Positions 6,402-13,066 of a stretch of 15,297 nucleotides of DNA are shown piece after piece (the stretch's first letter is position 1; each line of letters begins with the position of its first letter). A program made the position numbers and the translations under genes. The DNA is from Syntrophomonadaceae bacterium. Lineage in GTDB: Bacteria; Bacillota; Dethiobacteria; PWVN01. A model generated the notes under the pieces. The model was not told where the DNA came from. It ran no database searches and saw nothing but the letters and a program-made list of their open reading frames with translations. Where the stretch lies: assembly GCA_003561835.1 (NCBI GenBank), contig PWVN01000137.1, forward strand, positions 1 through 15,297, read 5' to 3'.

Positions 6402-7538
6402 ATGGGGTTGTTCGCCGTGTCACTGGAAGCGAAGGTCCTGGAAACCGCTTACGAAGAAGGCTGCTCCCTGGCGGGGATCGCCTCAGCGAAGCCCTTCCTG
6501 GAGGAAAGAAAGCACCTGCTGGGCCGGGAAAAGACAGGCCCCGCCCTCCCCTTTTCCGGCGGGGATATCCTGGCCAGGACGGATCCCTCCCGGCTGCTGC
6601 CGGGGGTGAAGAGCATCCTGGCCCTGAGCTTCAACTACAGGTACCCAACCGCCGGGGAGAAACCCGGGGACGTCCCCCGGGGGTCCTGGTCCCGTTTCGC
6701 CCGGGTCAGGGATTACCACCGGGTGCTGGGGGAAAAGATGGCCCGCATCGCCGTCCGGATCGCCGCCCTGAAGCCCGGCGCCGCCTGCAAGGCCTACGTG
6801 GATACCGGACCCCTGCTGGACCGGGCCATCGCCTGCCGGGCCGGCCTGGGTTTTTTCGGGAAGAACAGCTGCCTCCTCCACGGGGAGTTGGGCTCCTTCA
6901 CCTTCCTGGGCGAGATCCTCCTGGATTTCCCCCTGGAGCCTGCCCGGGAAATAAAAGGCCCCGGCCGCTGCAAAGGCTGCCGGAACTGCCTCAAGGCCTG
7001 TCCCACCGGGGCCCTTAATTCCCCCTATACCCTGAATCCATCTCTTTGCCTCTCCTATATAAGCCAGGCTTCCGATTATATCGACCCCGGCCTTAGGCCC
7101 TACATGGCCGACAGGCTTTACGGGTGCGACCTCTGCCAGGAGGCCTGCCCCTACAACGGGGAAGGCTCGGCGGCCCCGGTGGACCCGGAGTTCCTTCCCG
7201 CAAAGGACCCCCCCCCTCCCCTCCTCCCCCTGCTGGACCTGGGGAAACGAGGTTTTGCCGCGCAATTCCGGGACAGCCCCCTCTTCTGGCGGGGCCGCGG
7301 CGTCCTGCAGAGAAATGCCATCATCGCCCTGGGAAACCTGAAGGCCCGGGAGGGAGAGCCGCACCTGGGACGCCTGCTCCTGGAAGACCCCCGGCTCCGT
7401 ATCCGGGGGTACAGCGCCTGGGCCCTGGGCAGGACGGGAGGCGCCAGGGGGCTCGATTACCTGGCCCGGGCGGTCTCCCGGGAGAGAGAACCCTCGGTCC
7501 TTGAAGAGATCGCCGGCGCCCTCCGCCGGCATCACTAA
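6402..7538 (+). CDS. queG: Epoxyqueuosine reductase QueG
   Basis: A 378-residue cobalamin- and [4Fe-4S]-dependent reductase that converts epoxyqueuosine to queuosine in the tRNA wobble position, the last step of queuosine synthesis. Seen: FARVRDYHRVLG, then YVDTGPLLDRAIACRAGLGF with the conserved Asp134 proposed as general acid. Two ferredoxin-type cluster motifs follow: CKGCRNCLKACP (Cys190/193/196/200) and CDLCQEACP (Cys242/245/249), with Cys216 in between. The C-terminal part (about 300-375) resembles the HEAT-like repeats of Bacillus QueG, including QRNAIIALGNL and RGYSAWALG. Length matches the family. The start is unsure: ATG 6402 has no clear SD, and GTG 6417 is possible. A C9 run at 7208-7216 is in frame. 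Its stop overlaps that of the convergent ANTAR gene. Confidence 0.93.
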   Translation: MGLFAVSLEAKVLETAYEEGCSLAGIASAKPFLEERKHLLGREKTGPALPFSGGDILARTDPSRLLPGVKSILALSFNYRYPTAGEKPGDVPRGSWSRFARVRDYHRVLGEKMARIAVRIAALKPGAACKAYVDTGPLLDRAIACRAGLGFFGKNSCLLHGELGSFTFLGEILLDFPLEPAREIKGPGRCKGCRNCLKACPTGALNSPYTLNPSLCLSYISQASDYIDPGLRPYMADRLYGCDLCQEACPYNGEGSAAPVDPEFLPAKDPPPPLLPLLDLGKRGFAAQFRDSPLFWRGRGVLQRNAIIALGNLKAREGEPHLGRLLLEDPRLRIRGYSAWALGRTGGARGLDYLARAVSREREPSVLEEIAGALRRHH

Positions 7539-8116
7539 TCCCGGTCCCGGTAGAGGAGGATGACGGCCCGGGCGATTTCCGCCAGGGAAACCCCTTTGTT
7601 CATGCTCTGGCGGCGGATCCTGTTATAGGCTTCCCCCTCGCTGATCCTCAACCTCTCCATCAGCAGCCCCTTGGCCTGCTCAATGATCTTTCGCTCCTTG
7701 AGGGCCCTGTCCAGGGTGTCGGCCCTCTCCTCCGCCCGGGACAGGTGGGTATAGGAGGTTATGGCGCTTTCCACCGCGGGCAGGAGGTTCACCCCCGTCA
7801 CGGGTTTTAAAGCAAAGGAAAAGATCCAGGTGCTCCGGGCCTGGTGGATCAGTTCCCCCGACCAGGAGGAACTCAAAAGGAGGATGGGAGCGATCCGGTC
7901 CTCGGCGATAATCTTGGCGATTTTCAGGCTGCCCCCGGGAAGGTCCGCATCCAGGAGGATCAGGTCCGGGGAGAGGCCCCGCACCTGGCGTAAGGCCCGC
8001 ATGCCATCGCCGGACTCCCCCAGGATGGTGTGGCCCGAGGGGGGCAGAAGGCTCTTTACGCGCCTTCGCAGGTGAGGATCGCTGGAAATGATGAATATTC
8101 CTGCCAAAGGGAACAC
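7535..8116 (-). CDS. ANTAR-domain transcription antiterminator with degenerate receiver
   Basis: A 193-residue regulator: receiver-like domain (about 5-120), coiled coil (about 115-145) and ANTAR RNA-binding domain (about 131-188, with IIEQAKGLLMERLRISEGEA and NKGVSLAEIARAVI). ANTAR proteins bind hexaloop hairpins in leader RNA and prevent termination. The phospho-acceptor Asp56 (LILLDADLP) and Lys104 (ALKP) remain, but the acidic pair that binds Mg in normal receivers is replaced by Ser11-Ser12 (IISSDPH). Phosphorylation is therefore doubtful. It starts 15 bases after the GS-like gene with a GGGGAG site; GTG 8116 or TTG 8107 are both possible. Its likely RNA target is the glnA leader 3 kb upstream in the same block. 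No sensor kinase is nearby. Confidence 0.9.
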   Translation of the reverse strand: MFPLAGIFIISSDPHLRRRVKSLLPPSGHTILGESGDGMRALRQVRGLSPDLILLDADLPGGSLKIAKIIAEDRIAPILLLSSSWSGELIHQARSTWIFSFALKPVTGVNLLPAVESAITSYTHLSRAEERADTLDRALKERKIIEQAKGLLMERLRISEGEAYNRIRRQSMNKGVSLAEIARAVILLYRDRD

Positions 8117-8131
8117 TCCCCGCTCCGTTCT

Positions 8132-9460
8132 TTAATAGCGCCCCAGGTATTCGCCCAGCTCCCACGGGTGGACCTGGTGGTGGTAACGCTCCCACTCCTC
8201 CTGTTTGGCCCTTGTGAAGCTTTCATAGATATGCTCCCCCAGGACGCCCCGCACCAGGGAGTCCCCTTCCAGTTCCCGCAGGGCCTCCCGCAGGGTCCGG
8301 GGCAGCCGTTTGCCCCCCTTCCCCTCGGGCAGGGCGTCCTGGTACAGGTTGTGGCGGATTTCCCCCGGGGGCTCAAGGCCCTCCCGGATGCCTTCCAGGC
8401 CCGCCTTCAGCATGACGGCCAGGGCCAGGTAGGGGTTGGAGGTGGAGTCGGGACTGCGCAGCTCCAGGCGGGTATTCTCCCTTCTCTCCGCCGGGATGCG
8501 GATTAAGGAACTCCGGTTGCTCCGGGACCAGGAGATGAAGACGGGGGCGTAAAACCCCGGGACCAGCCGCTTGTAGGAGTTGACGGTGGGATTGGCAACG
8601 GCGGTGATGGCCGGGGCGTGCCTCAGGATGCCGGCCATGTAGGAGAGGGCGGCGGGACTCAGCCCCGATGGTGAGGCGGCATCGTAAAAGAGGTTTTCTC
8701 CCCCCCGAAAGAGGGACTGGTTGTAGTGCATACCCGACCCCTTGTATTCCTCCTTGGGTTTGGCCATGAAGGTGGCGTGGAGGCCGTAGCGCTGGGCCAT
8801 GGCCTTGATCAGGTAGCGGATGGTGACCATCTGATCCGCCATGGTCAGGGCATCGGTGTATTTGACGTTGATCTCGTGCTGCCCCGGGGAGGCCTCGTGG
8901 TGGGAGGATTCCACAAAAAACCCCATCTCCTGCAAGGTTATCATCATCTGGCGGCGGGCATTCTCCCCGTGGTCCAGGGGGGTCAGGTCGAAGTAGCCTC
9001 CCCGGTCGTGGGTCTTGAGGGTGGGGGCCCCGCTTTCATCGGTGTGGAAGAGAAAGAACTCCGTTTCCGAGCCCACGAACATCTCGTACCCCAGGGAACG
9101 AGCCTCCTCCACCACCCGGCGCAGGACCTGCCGGGGGCATCCCCCAAAGGGCTCCCCGCCGGGGGTCCGGATGTCGCAGATCAAACGGGCCAGAACCCCC
9201 TCCTGGGTATTCAAGGGAAAGACCTTGAAGGTGGCGGGGTCCGGGACCAGGTACATGTCGGATTCTTCAACCCGGGCAAAGCCCTCGATGGCGGAGCCGT
9301 CGAAGACCAGGCCCCCCGTCAGGGCCTTGGGCAGCTGTTCCACCGGGACGGCCACGTTCTTGATGATGCCGAATATATCGGTAAACTGAAGCTTGACGGA
9401 TTCCACCTCCAGTTCCCGGACGGTTTCGCTGATCTCCGCATACAAACCTTTATCTTCCAT
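8132..9460 (-). CDS. Glutamine synthetase-like protein with altered active site
   Basis: A 442-residue type I (alpha) GS homologue, full length. Metal ligands are kept: Glu132 and Glu134 (SETEFFLF), Glu189 (HHE), Glu196 (QHE), His245 (GSGMH) and Glu333. Arg298, Arg316, Arg321, Arg335 and Asp54 are also kept. Two important residues differ: the flap GYEAP is GFYAP (Tyr304 in place of the catalytic flap Glu), and NGSGMH is KGSGMH (Lys240 in place of the Asn that contacts glutamate). The GSSI motif is GSAI. Arg63, the feedback-inhibition residue of Bacillus GS, remains. ATG 9460 is chosen for the GAGAGGTG site six bases upstream. It may be a GS with another substrate, or a catalytically weak sensor. 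It lies between glnA and the ANTAR gene and has its own -10 box. Confidence 0.9.
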   Translation of the reverse strand: MEDKGLYAEISETVRELEVESVKLQFTDIFGIIKNVAVPVEQLPKALTGGLVFDGSAIEGFARVEESDMYLVPDPATFKVFPLNTQEGVLARLICDIRTPGGEPFGGCPRQVLRRVVEEARSLGYEMFVGSETEFFLFHTDESGAPTLKTHDRGGYFDLTPLDHGENARRQMMITLQEMGFFVESSHHEASPGQHEINVKYTDALTMADQMVTIRYLIKAMAQRYGLHATFMAKPKEEYKGSGMHYNQSLFRGGENLFYDAASPSGLSPAALSYMAGILRHAPAITAVANPTVNSYKRLVPGFYAPVFISWSRSNRSSLIRIPAERRENTRLELRSPDSTSNPYLALAVMLKAGLEGIREGLEPPGEIRHNLYQDALPEGKGGKRLPRTLREALRELEGDSLVRGVLGEHIYESFTRAKQEEWERYHHQVHPWELGEYLGRY

Positions 9461-9476
9461 GGCAAACACCTCTCTT

Positions 9477-9545
9477 ACCCTTTCCCTTCCCCGGGGCCCC
9501 GCCCGCAGTGCGGCTTTAACCGGCAGGGGGCCGGGACGGAAAGGT
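9477..9545 (-). promoter_or_regulatory. GC-rich structured leader of the GS-like gene
   Basis: In the predicted RNA the segment ACCTTTCC..CCC.GG.CCCC at the 5' side can pair, with bulges, with GGGGCCCCGGGGAAGGGAAAGG at the 3' side. The second arm ends about 8 bases before the ribosome site. Smaller hairpins (CCGGC/GCCGG and CCGC/GCGG) lie within. No T-run follows, so it is not a terminator. It could limit translation. Confidence 0.35.
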
Positions 9546-9561
9546 TTTTGGCTCTTAGGAA

Positions 9562-9567
9562 ATTATA
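9562..9567 (-). promoter_or_regulatory. -10 box for the GS-like/ANTAR gene pair
   Basis: A perfect TATAAT on the minus strand, downstream of the glnA terminator-like hairpin and about 100 bases before the GS-like start codon. The -35 region is poor, so activation or readthrough from glnA may be needed. Confidence 0.45.
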
Positions 9568-9586
9568 ACCTATTCGCTTAAACAAT

Positions 9587-9624
9587 GAAAGTAGCGCAGT
9601 TCAATTAAAAACTGCGCTGCTTTC
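9587..9624 (-). terminator. Hairpin after glnA
   Basis: A 15-base inverted repeat (GAAAGCAGCGCAGTT / AACTGCGCTACTTTC on the minus strand, one mismatch, loop of 8) lies 17 bases beyond the glnA stop. The tract after it (ATTGTTT) is only moderately T-rich, so it is a likely but partial terminator allowing some readthrough to the GS-like gene. Confidence 0.6.
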
Positions 9625-9641
9625 TTGACTGTCCGGTGCCA

Positions 9642-10979
9642 TCAATACAGGGACAGGTAGGAATCCACTTCCCAGGAATGGACGCTGGTGTTGTACTTGT
9701 GCCACTCCAGTTCCTTGGCGGCGATGAACCGGGCGGTGATGTGGGGGCCCAAGGCCTCCTGGATAACAGGGTCTTTTTTCAACTCCTGGACGGCATCGTA
9801 GAGGGTGCTGGGCAGGCTGTCGATGCCCAGTTTCTCTTTTTCCGCCTCCGTCATCTGGTAGATGTTCTGGTCCACCGAGGCGGGGGGCTTGATCTGGCGA
9901 CGGATTCCCTCCAGACCCGCCTTCAGCATGACGGCGATGGCCAGGTAGGGGTTGCAGGAGGGGTCCGGGTTCCTGAGCTCCAGCCGGGTAGAGGAACCCC
10001 GCTTGGCAGGGATCCGGATCAGGGGGCTCCGGTTCCGGCCGGACCAGGCGATGTAGACAGGGGCCTCGTACCCGGGCACCAGCCGCTTGTAGGAGTTGAC
10101 GGTGGGGCTGGTGATGGCGGCAAAGCCCTTGGCGTGCCGGATGAGCCCCCCCATGTAGTGATAGGCTTCGGCGCTGAGCTGCAGGGGGTCTTCCGGATCG
10201 AAGAAGGCGTTGGTGCCGTTGGCGAAGAGGGACTGGTTGGTGTGCATGCCGGAGCCGTTGATGCCGAAGATGGGTTTGGGCATGAAGGTGGCATGGAGGC
10301 CGTGGCCCTGGGCGATGCTCCGGACCACAAACCGGAAGGTGCTGATTTTGTCGGCGGTTTTTAACGCTTCGTCGTACTTGAAATCGATCTCGTGCTGGGC
10401 CGGGGCCACCTCGTGGTGGGAGGCTTCGATCTCAAAGCCCATCTGCTTCAGGGACAGGACCATGTCCCGGCGGGCCTGCTCCCCCCGGTCCACGGGGGCC
10501 AGGTCGAAATAGCCGGCGGTATCGTGGGTTTTCAGGGTAGCCCTGCCGTCCTCGTCGGTATGGAAGAGGAAAAATTCCAGTTCCGGGCCCACATTCATGC
10601 GAAAACCCATGTCCTTTGCCTCCTGGATGACCCGCTTCAGGGTGTTCCGGGGACAGCCGATGAAAGGGGAGCCGTCGGGGTTGTAAACGTCGCAGATGAG
10701 ACGGGCCACCGCCCCCTCCCCCGCCCGCCACGGCAGGATCACAAAGGAATCCGGGTCGGGCCTTAAATACATATCCGACTCCTCGATGCGTACGAAACCC
10801 TCGATGGAGGAACCGTCGAACATGAGCTCCCCGTCCAGGGCCTTTTCCAGCTGGTCCGTGGGGATGGCCACGTTCTTCAAAACCCCCACGATATCCGTGA
10901 ACTGGAGGCGGATAAAGTGCACATTCTTCTCTTCTGCCAGCTTCAGGACCTCCGCTTTTGTCATACTCATCTCATGCAT
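9642..10979 (-). CDS. glnA: Glutamine synthetase, type I alpha
   Basis: A 445-residue glutamine synthetase that joins ammonium to glutamate using ATP; the enzyme acts as a cytoplasmic dodecamer. All catalytic motifs are canonical: FDGSSIEGFVRIEESDM, GPELEFFLF (Glu133, Glu135), HHEVAPAQHE (Glu190, Glu197), NGSGMH (Asn241, His246), NSYKRLVPGYEAP with flap Glu305, and RNRSPLIRIP. Arg64 matches the residue needed for glutamine feedback in Bacillus GS, and length and spacing match the Bacillus enzyme. There is no adenylylation-type Tyr insert of beta-type GS. ATG 10979 follows AAGGAAGGG closely; ATG 10970 is an alternative. The leader carries a promoter and an ANTAR-type antiterminator/terminator, so expression is probably set by attenuation in response to nitrogen. 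Confidence 0.96.
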   Translation of the reverse strand: MHEMSMTKAEVLKLAEEKNVHFIRLQFTDIVGVLKNVAIPTDQLEKALDGELMFDGSSIEGFVRIEESDMYLRPDPDSFVILPWRAGEGAVARLICDVYNPDGSPFIGCPRNTLKRVIQEAKDMGFRMNVGPELEFFLFHTDEDGRATLKTHDTAGYFDLAPVDRGEQARRDMVLSLKQMGFEIEASHHEVAPAQHEIDFKYDEALKTADKISTFRFVVRSIAQGHGLHATFMPKPIFGINGSGMHTNQSLFANGTNAFFDPEDPLQLSAEAYHYMGGLIRHAKGFAAITSPTVNSYKRLVPGYEAPVYIAWSGRNRSPLIRIPAKRGSSTRLELRNPDPSCNPYLAIAVMLKAGLEGIRRQIKPPASVDQNIYQMTEAEKEKLGIDSLPSTLYDAVQELKKDPVIQEALGPHITARFIAAKELEWHKYNTSVHSWEVDSYLSLY

Positions 10980-11006
10980 CCCTTCCTTTTTTTAGTTTCA
11001 ACAACG

Positions 11007-11047
11007 AAAAGACGCCTCTTGACCGCTCCTGCGGTATAAGAGACGCC
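11007..11047 (-). terminator. Leader (attenuation) terminator upstream of glnA
   Basis: In the minus-strand RNA, GGCGTCTCTT (11047-11038) pairs over ten bases, including two G-U pairs, with AAGAGGCGTC (11020-11011). An inner ACCGC-AGGA-GCGGT stem completes the hairpin, and TTTTCGTTGTTG follows. It lies between the promoter and the glnA start, where it would stop transcription before the gene. Its 5' arm shares eight bases with the hexaloop hairpin at 11040-11055, so only one of the two can form. Confidence 0.65.
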
Positions 11048-11078
11048 GTTGTCTCCCGGAAAGCTCTTGCAGCCCTCC
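11040..11078 (-). promoter_or_regulatory. Putative ANTAR-binding antiterminator hairpins in the glnA leader
   Basis: Two adjacent hairpins start at the predicted 5' end of the transcript. The first (11078-11058) is an 8-bp stem GGAGGGCT/AGCTTTCC with G-U pairs and a 5-nt loop GCAAG. The second (11055-11040) is GAGAC-AACGGC-GTCTC: a six-base loop with A at position 1 and G at position 4, as in known ANTAR targets. The second excludes the downstream terminator. The first departs from the two-hexaloop consensus, so the assignment is probable rather than certain. Confidence 0.55.
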
Positions 11079-11085
11079 TACCAAG

Positions 11086-11114
11086 ATTATACCAAAGGGG
11101 AAGGGCCATGACAA
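11086..11114 (-). promoter_or_regulatory. Sigma-A type promoter of glnA
   Basis: On the minus strand: TTGTCA (11114-11109), a 17-base spacer, then a perfect TATAAT (11091-11086). The predicted start near 11079 puts the leader hairpins at the very 5' end of the RNA. Confidence 0.85.
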
Positions 11115-11211
11115 CGGTTTTTTAAGAAAAACTTGCCGGGATTCTATACAAAGGGCCCCCTATGGTTTAAAATAGAGGGAAATAATCGGGACAATTGAGG
11201 AGGCAAGGAGA

Positions 11212-12267
11212 ATGACGTACAACATTGCAGTGCTCCCCGGGGACGGTACAGGCCCGGAAATGGTCCGGGAGGGGATAAAGGTCCTGGAGGCGGCCGGCCA
11301 AAAGCAGGGCTTCAAGCTGGCCTTTCACCCCTACGACCTGGGGGGAGAGAGATACTTAAGGACCGGGGAAACCCTCCCCGACTCGGTTTTGCAGGAACTG
11401 AAAGCCTGCAACGCCATCTACCTGGGGGCCGTCGGCCACCCCGAAGTGAAGCCGGGGATTTTGGAGACGGGGATCCTCTTGAAGATACGTTTTTCCCTGG
11501 ACCAGTACATAAACTTAAGGCCGGTAAAGCTCTACCCCGGCGTTCATACCCCCATAAAGGAAAAGGGCCCCGGGGAGATCGATTTCGTGGTGGTCCGGGA
11601 AAATACCGAGGGCCTCTATGCCGGCGTAGGGGGCTTCCTGAAGAAAGGCACCCCTGACGAGGTGGCCGTCCAGGAGTCCGTCAACACCCGCAGGGGAGTG
11701 GAGCGGTGCCTGCGCTTTGCCTTCGAGTACTGCCGCAAGCGGGACCGGGAGAAGAAGTTGACCCTCTGCGGCAAGACCAATGTCCTTACCTATGCCTTCG
11801 ACCTGTGGGAACGGGCCTTTCATGAAATCGGGCAGGCGGACTACCCGGAACTTCAGAGGGACTATGTCCACGTCGACGCCGCCGTCATGTGGATGGTCAA
11901 AAACCCGGAATGGTTCGATGTCATCGTCACCGACAACATGTTCGGGGACATCATCACGGATCTGGGGGCCATGATCCAGGGAGGCCTGGGCATCGCCGCC
12001 GGGGGCAACATCAACCCCAAAGGGGTCTCCATGTTCGAGCCCATGGGGGGCTCCTCCCCCAAGTACACGGGCCAGAACGTCATCAACCCCCTGGCGGCCA
12101 TCAGCGCCGGGGCCATGCTCCTGGAGTCCCTGGGGGAAGAGGAGGCCGCCGCCGCCATCGAAGGGGCCCTGATGAGGGTGTGCCGGGACCACGTGAAGAG
12201 CATGCAGGCGGGGCAGATGGGTTATAGCACCCGGGAGGTGGGGGACCTGGTGGCCCGGTACCTGTAA
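11212..12267 (+). CDS. Isopropylmalate/isocitrate dehydrogenase family enzyme
   Basis: A 351-residue beta-decarboxylating dehydrogenase acting on a 2-hydroxy acid with NAD(P). Seen: PGDGTGPEM at the N-terminus, LKIRFSLDQYINLRP (substrate arginines Arg93 and Arg103), VRENTEGLYAG (Arg129, catalytic Tyr136), GKTNVLTYAFDLW (catalytic Lys188), and VTDNMFGDIITDLGA (metal aspartates). The DQYINLRPVKLYPG region looks more like isopropylmalate or tartrate/D-malate dehydrogenases than classic isocitrate dehydrogenase. The cofactor loop reads GGSSPKYTGQN, with the Lys-Tyr pair (284-285) that selects NADP in E. coli isocitrate dehydrogenase. GAGGAGGCAAGGAGA precedes ATG 11212. It is divergent from glnA. 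No leu genes are adjacent, so leuB is not assigned. Its stop is two bases from that of DUF554. Confidence 0.88.
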   Translation: MTYNIAVLPGDGTGPEMVREGIKVLEAAGQKQGFKLAFHPYDLGGERYLRTGETLPDSVLQELKACNAIYLGAVGHPEVKPGILETGILLKIRFSLDQYINLRPVKLYPGVHTPIKEKGPGEIDFVVVRENTEGLYAGVGGFLKKGTPDEVAVQESVNTRRGVERCLRFAFEYCRKRDREKKLTLCGKTNVLTYAFDLWERAFHEIGQADYPELQRDYVHVDAAVMWMVKNPEWFDVIVTDNMFGDIITDLGAMIQGGLGIAAGGNINPKGVSMFEPMGGSSPKYTGQNVINPLAAISAGAMLLESLGEEEAAAAIEGALMRVCRDHVKSMQAGQMGYSTREVGDLVARYL

Positions 12268-12269
12268 AC

Positions 12270-12953
12270 CTAGGAAAAACGGGCCACCGCCGTGGTCAGG
12301 ATGAGGGCGATGAGGATACCCGGTAAAAGGTTCCCGATTTTCAACTTCTTGATCTCCAAAAGGCTCAGTCCGATGCCGATGATGAGGAGGCCCCCCGTCC
12401 CCGTCATCTCCGCCACCGCTTCCGGGGTCAGCAGGGGCTGCAGCAGGGAAGCGGCCAGGGTGATGGCCCCCTGGTACAGGAGGACGGGCAGGGCCGCGAA
12501 GACCACCCCGATTCCCAGGGTGGAGGCAAAGATGACGGAGGTGACCCCGTCCAGGATGGACTTGGCGTACAGGGTGGAATGGTTCCCCGTCAGGCCGCTC
12601 TCCAGGGCCCCCATGACGGCCATGGAGCCCACGCAGTAAAGGAGGCTTGAGGTGACGAAGGCCTTGGCGATGGAGCTGTTCTCGTCCACCCGGGACTGGA
12701 TATAGAGGCCGAATTTCTCCAGGTAGCCCTCGATGTTGATGAGCTCCCCCAGGATGCCGCCCAGGACCAGGCTGGTCAGGACGATGAGGATGTTCTGGGC
12801 CTGGAGGGCCATCTTCCCGCCGATCAGCAAAACCCCCAACCCGATGGCATACATGAGGGTCTGCCGGAGCCTCTCGGGCAGGCCCTTCTTGAAGAGGAGC
12901 CCCAGAAAGCTGCCTGTGATGATGGCTGCCGCGTTGACCAGTGTTCCTGTCAT
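12270..12953 (-). CDS. DUF554 family integral membrane protein
   Basis: A 227-residue multi-pass membrane protein of the DUF554 family (Bacillus YdfK/YqgA-like), of unknown function; a transporter role has been suggested but not shown. It has about seven hydrophobic segments separated by glycines, and family-typical stretches: TLVNAAAIITGSFLGLLFKKG at the N-terminus, VTSSLLYCVGSMAVMGALE, and LDGVTSVIFASTLGIGVVF. ATG 12953 gives the usual family N-terminus; an in-frame ATG at 12983 adds ten charged residues and is less likely. AAGGAG lies eleven bases upstream. It is convergent with the dehydrogenase and divergent from the EamA transporter. Confidence 0.88.
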   Translation of the reverse strand: MTGTLVNAAAIITGSFLGLLFKKGLPERLRQTLMYAIGLGVLLIGGKMALQAQNILIVLTSLVLGGILGELINIEGYLEKFGLYIQSRVDENSSIAKAFVTSSLLYCVGSMAVMGALESGLTGNHSTLYAKSILDGVTSVIFASTLGIGVVFAALPVLLYQGAITLAASLLQPLLTPEAVAEMTGTGGLLIIGIGLSLLEIKKLKIGNLLPGILIALILTTAVARFS

Positions 12954-13066
12954 ATCCTTTACCGCTCCTTTTGCTTTATTCAATCCGGTGGCTTTATTGA
13001 AACCGGGGGGAAAGCAGGAAGTCCGGCCGCCGCGGCGAAATTTATACCCTGGGGAGGGAGAACGCC

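Noticed and set aside
6483..7535. 350-codon minus-strand frame opposite queG
   Set aside because: Rich in Gly, Pro and Ala with no recognisable domain; explained by codon bias of queG.
9470..9555. ANTAR-type hexaloop hairpins in the GS-like leader
   Set aside because: Hairpins there have 5- and 3-base loops without the A1/G4 pattern, and no terminator follows.
8726..9568. 280-codon plus-strand frame opposite the GS-like gene
   Set aside because: A mirror of the GS frame, with a similar frame opposite glnA, which shows that it follows from the sense coding.
11144..11173. Promoter for the dehydrogenase gene (TAAAAT at 11168-11173)
   Set aside because: The -10 match is fair but no acceptable -35 lies at the right distance; not strong enough to list.
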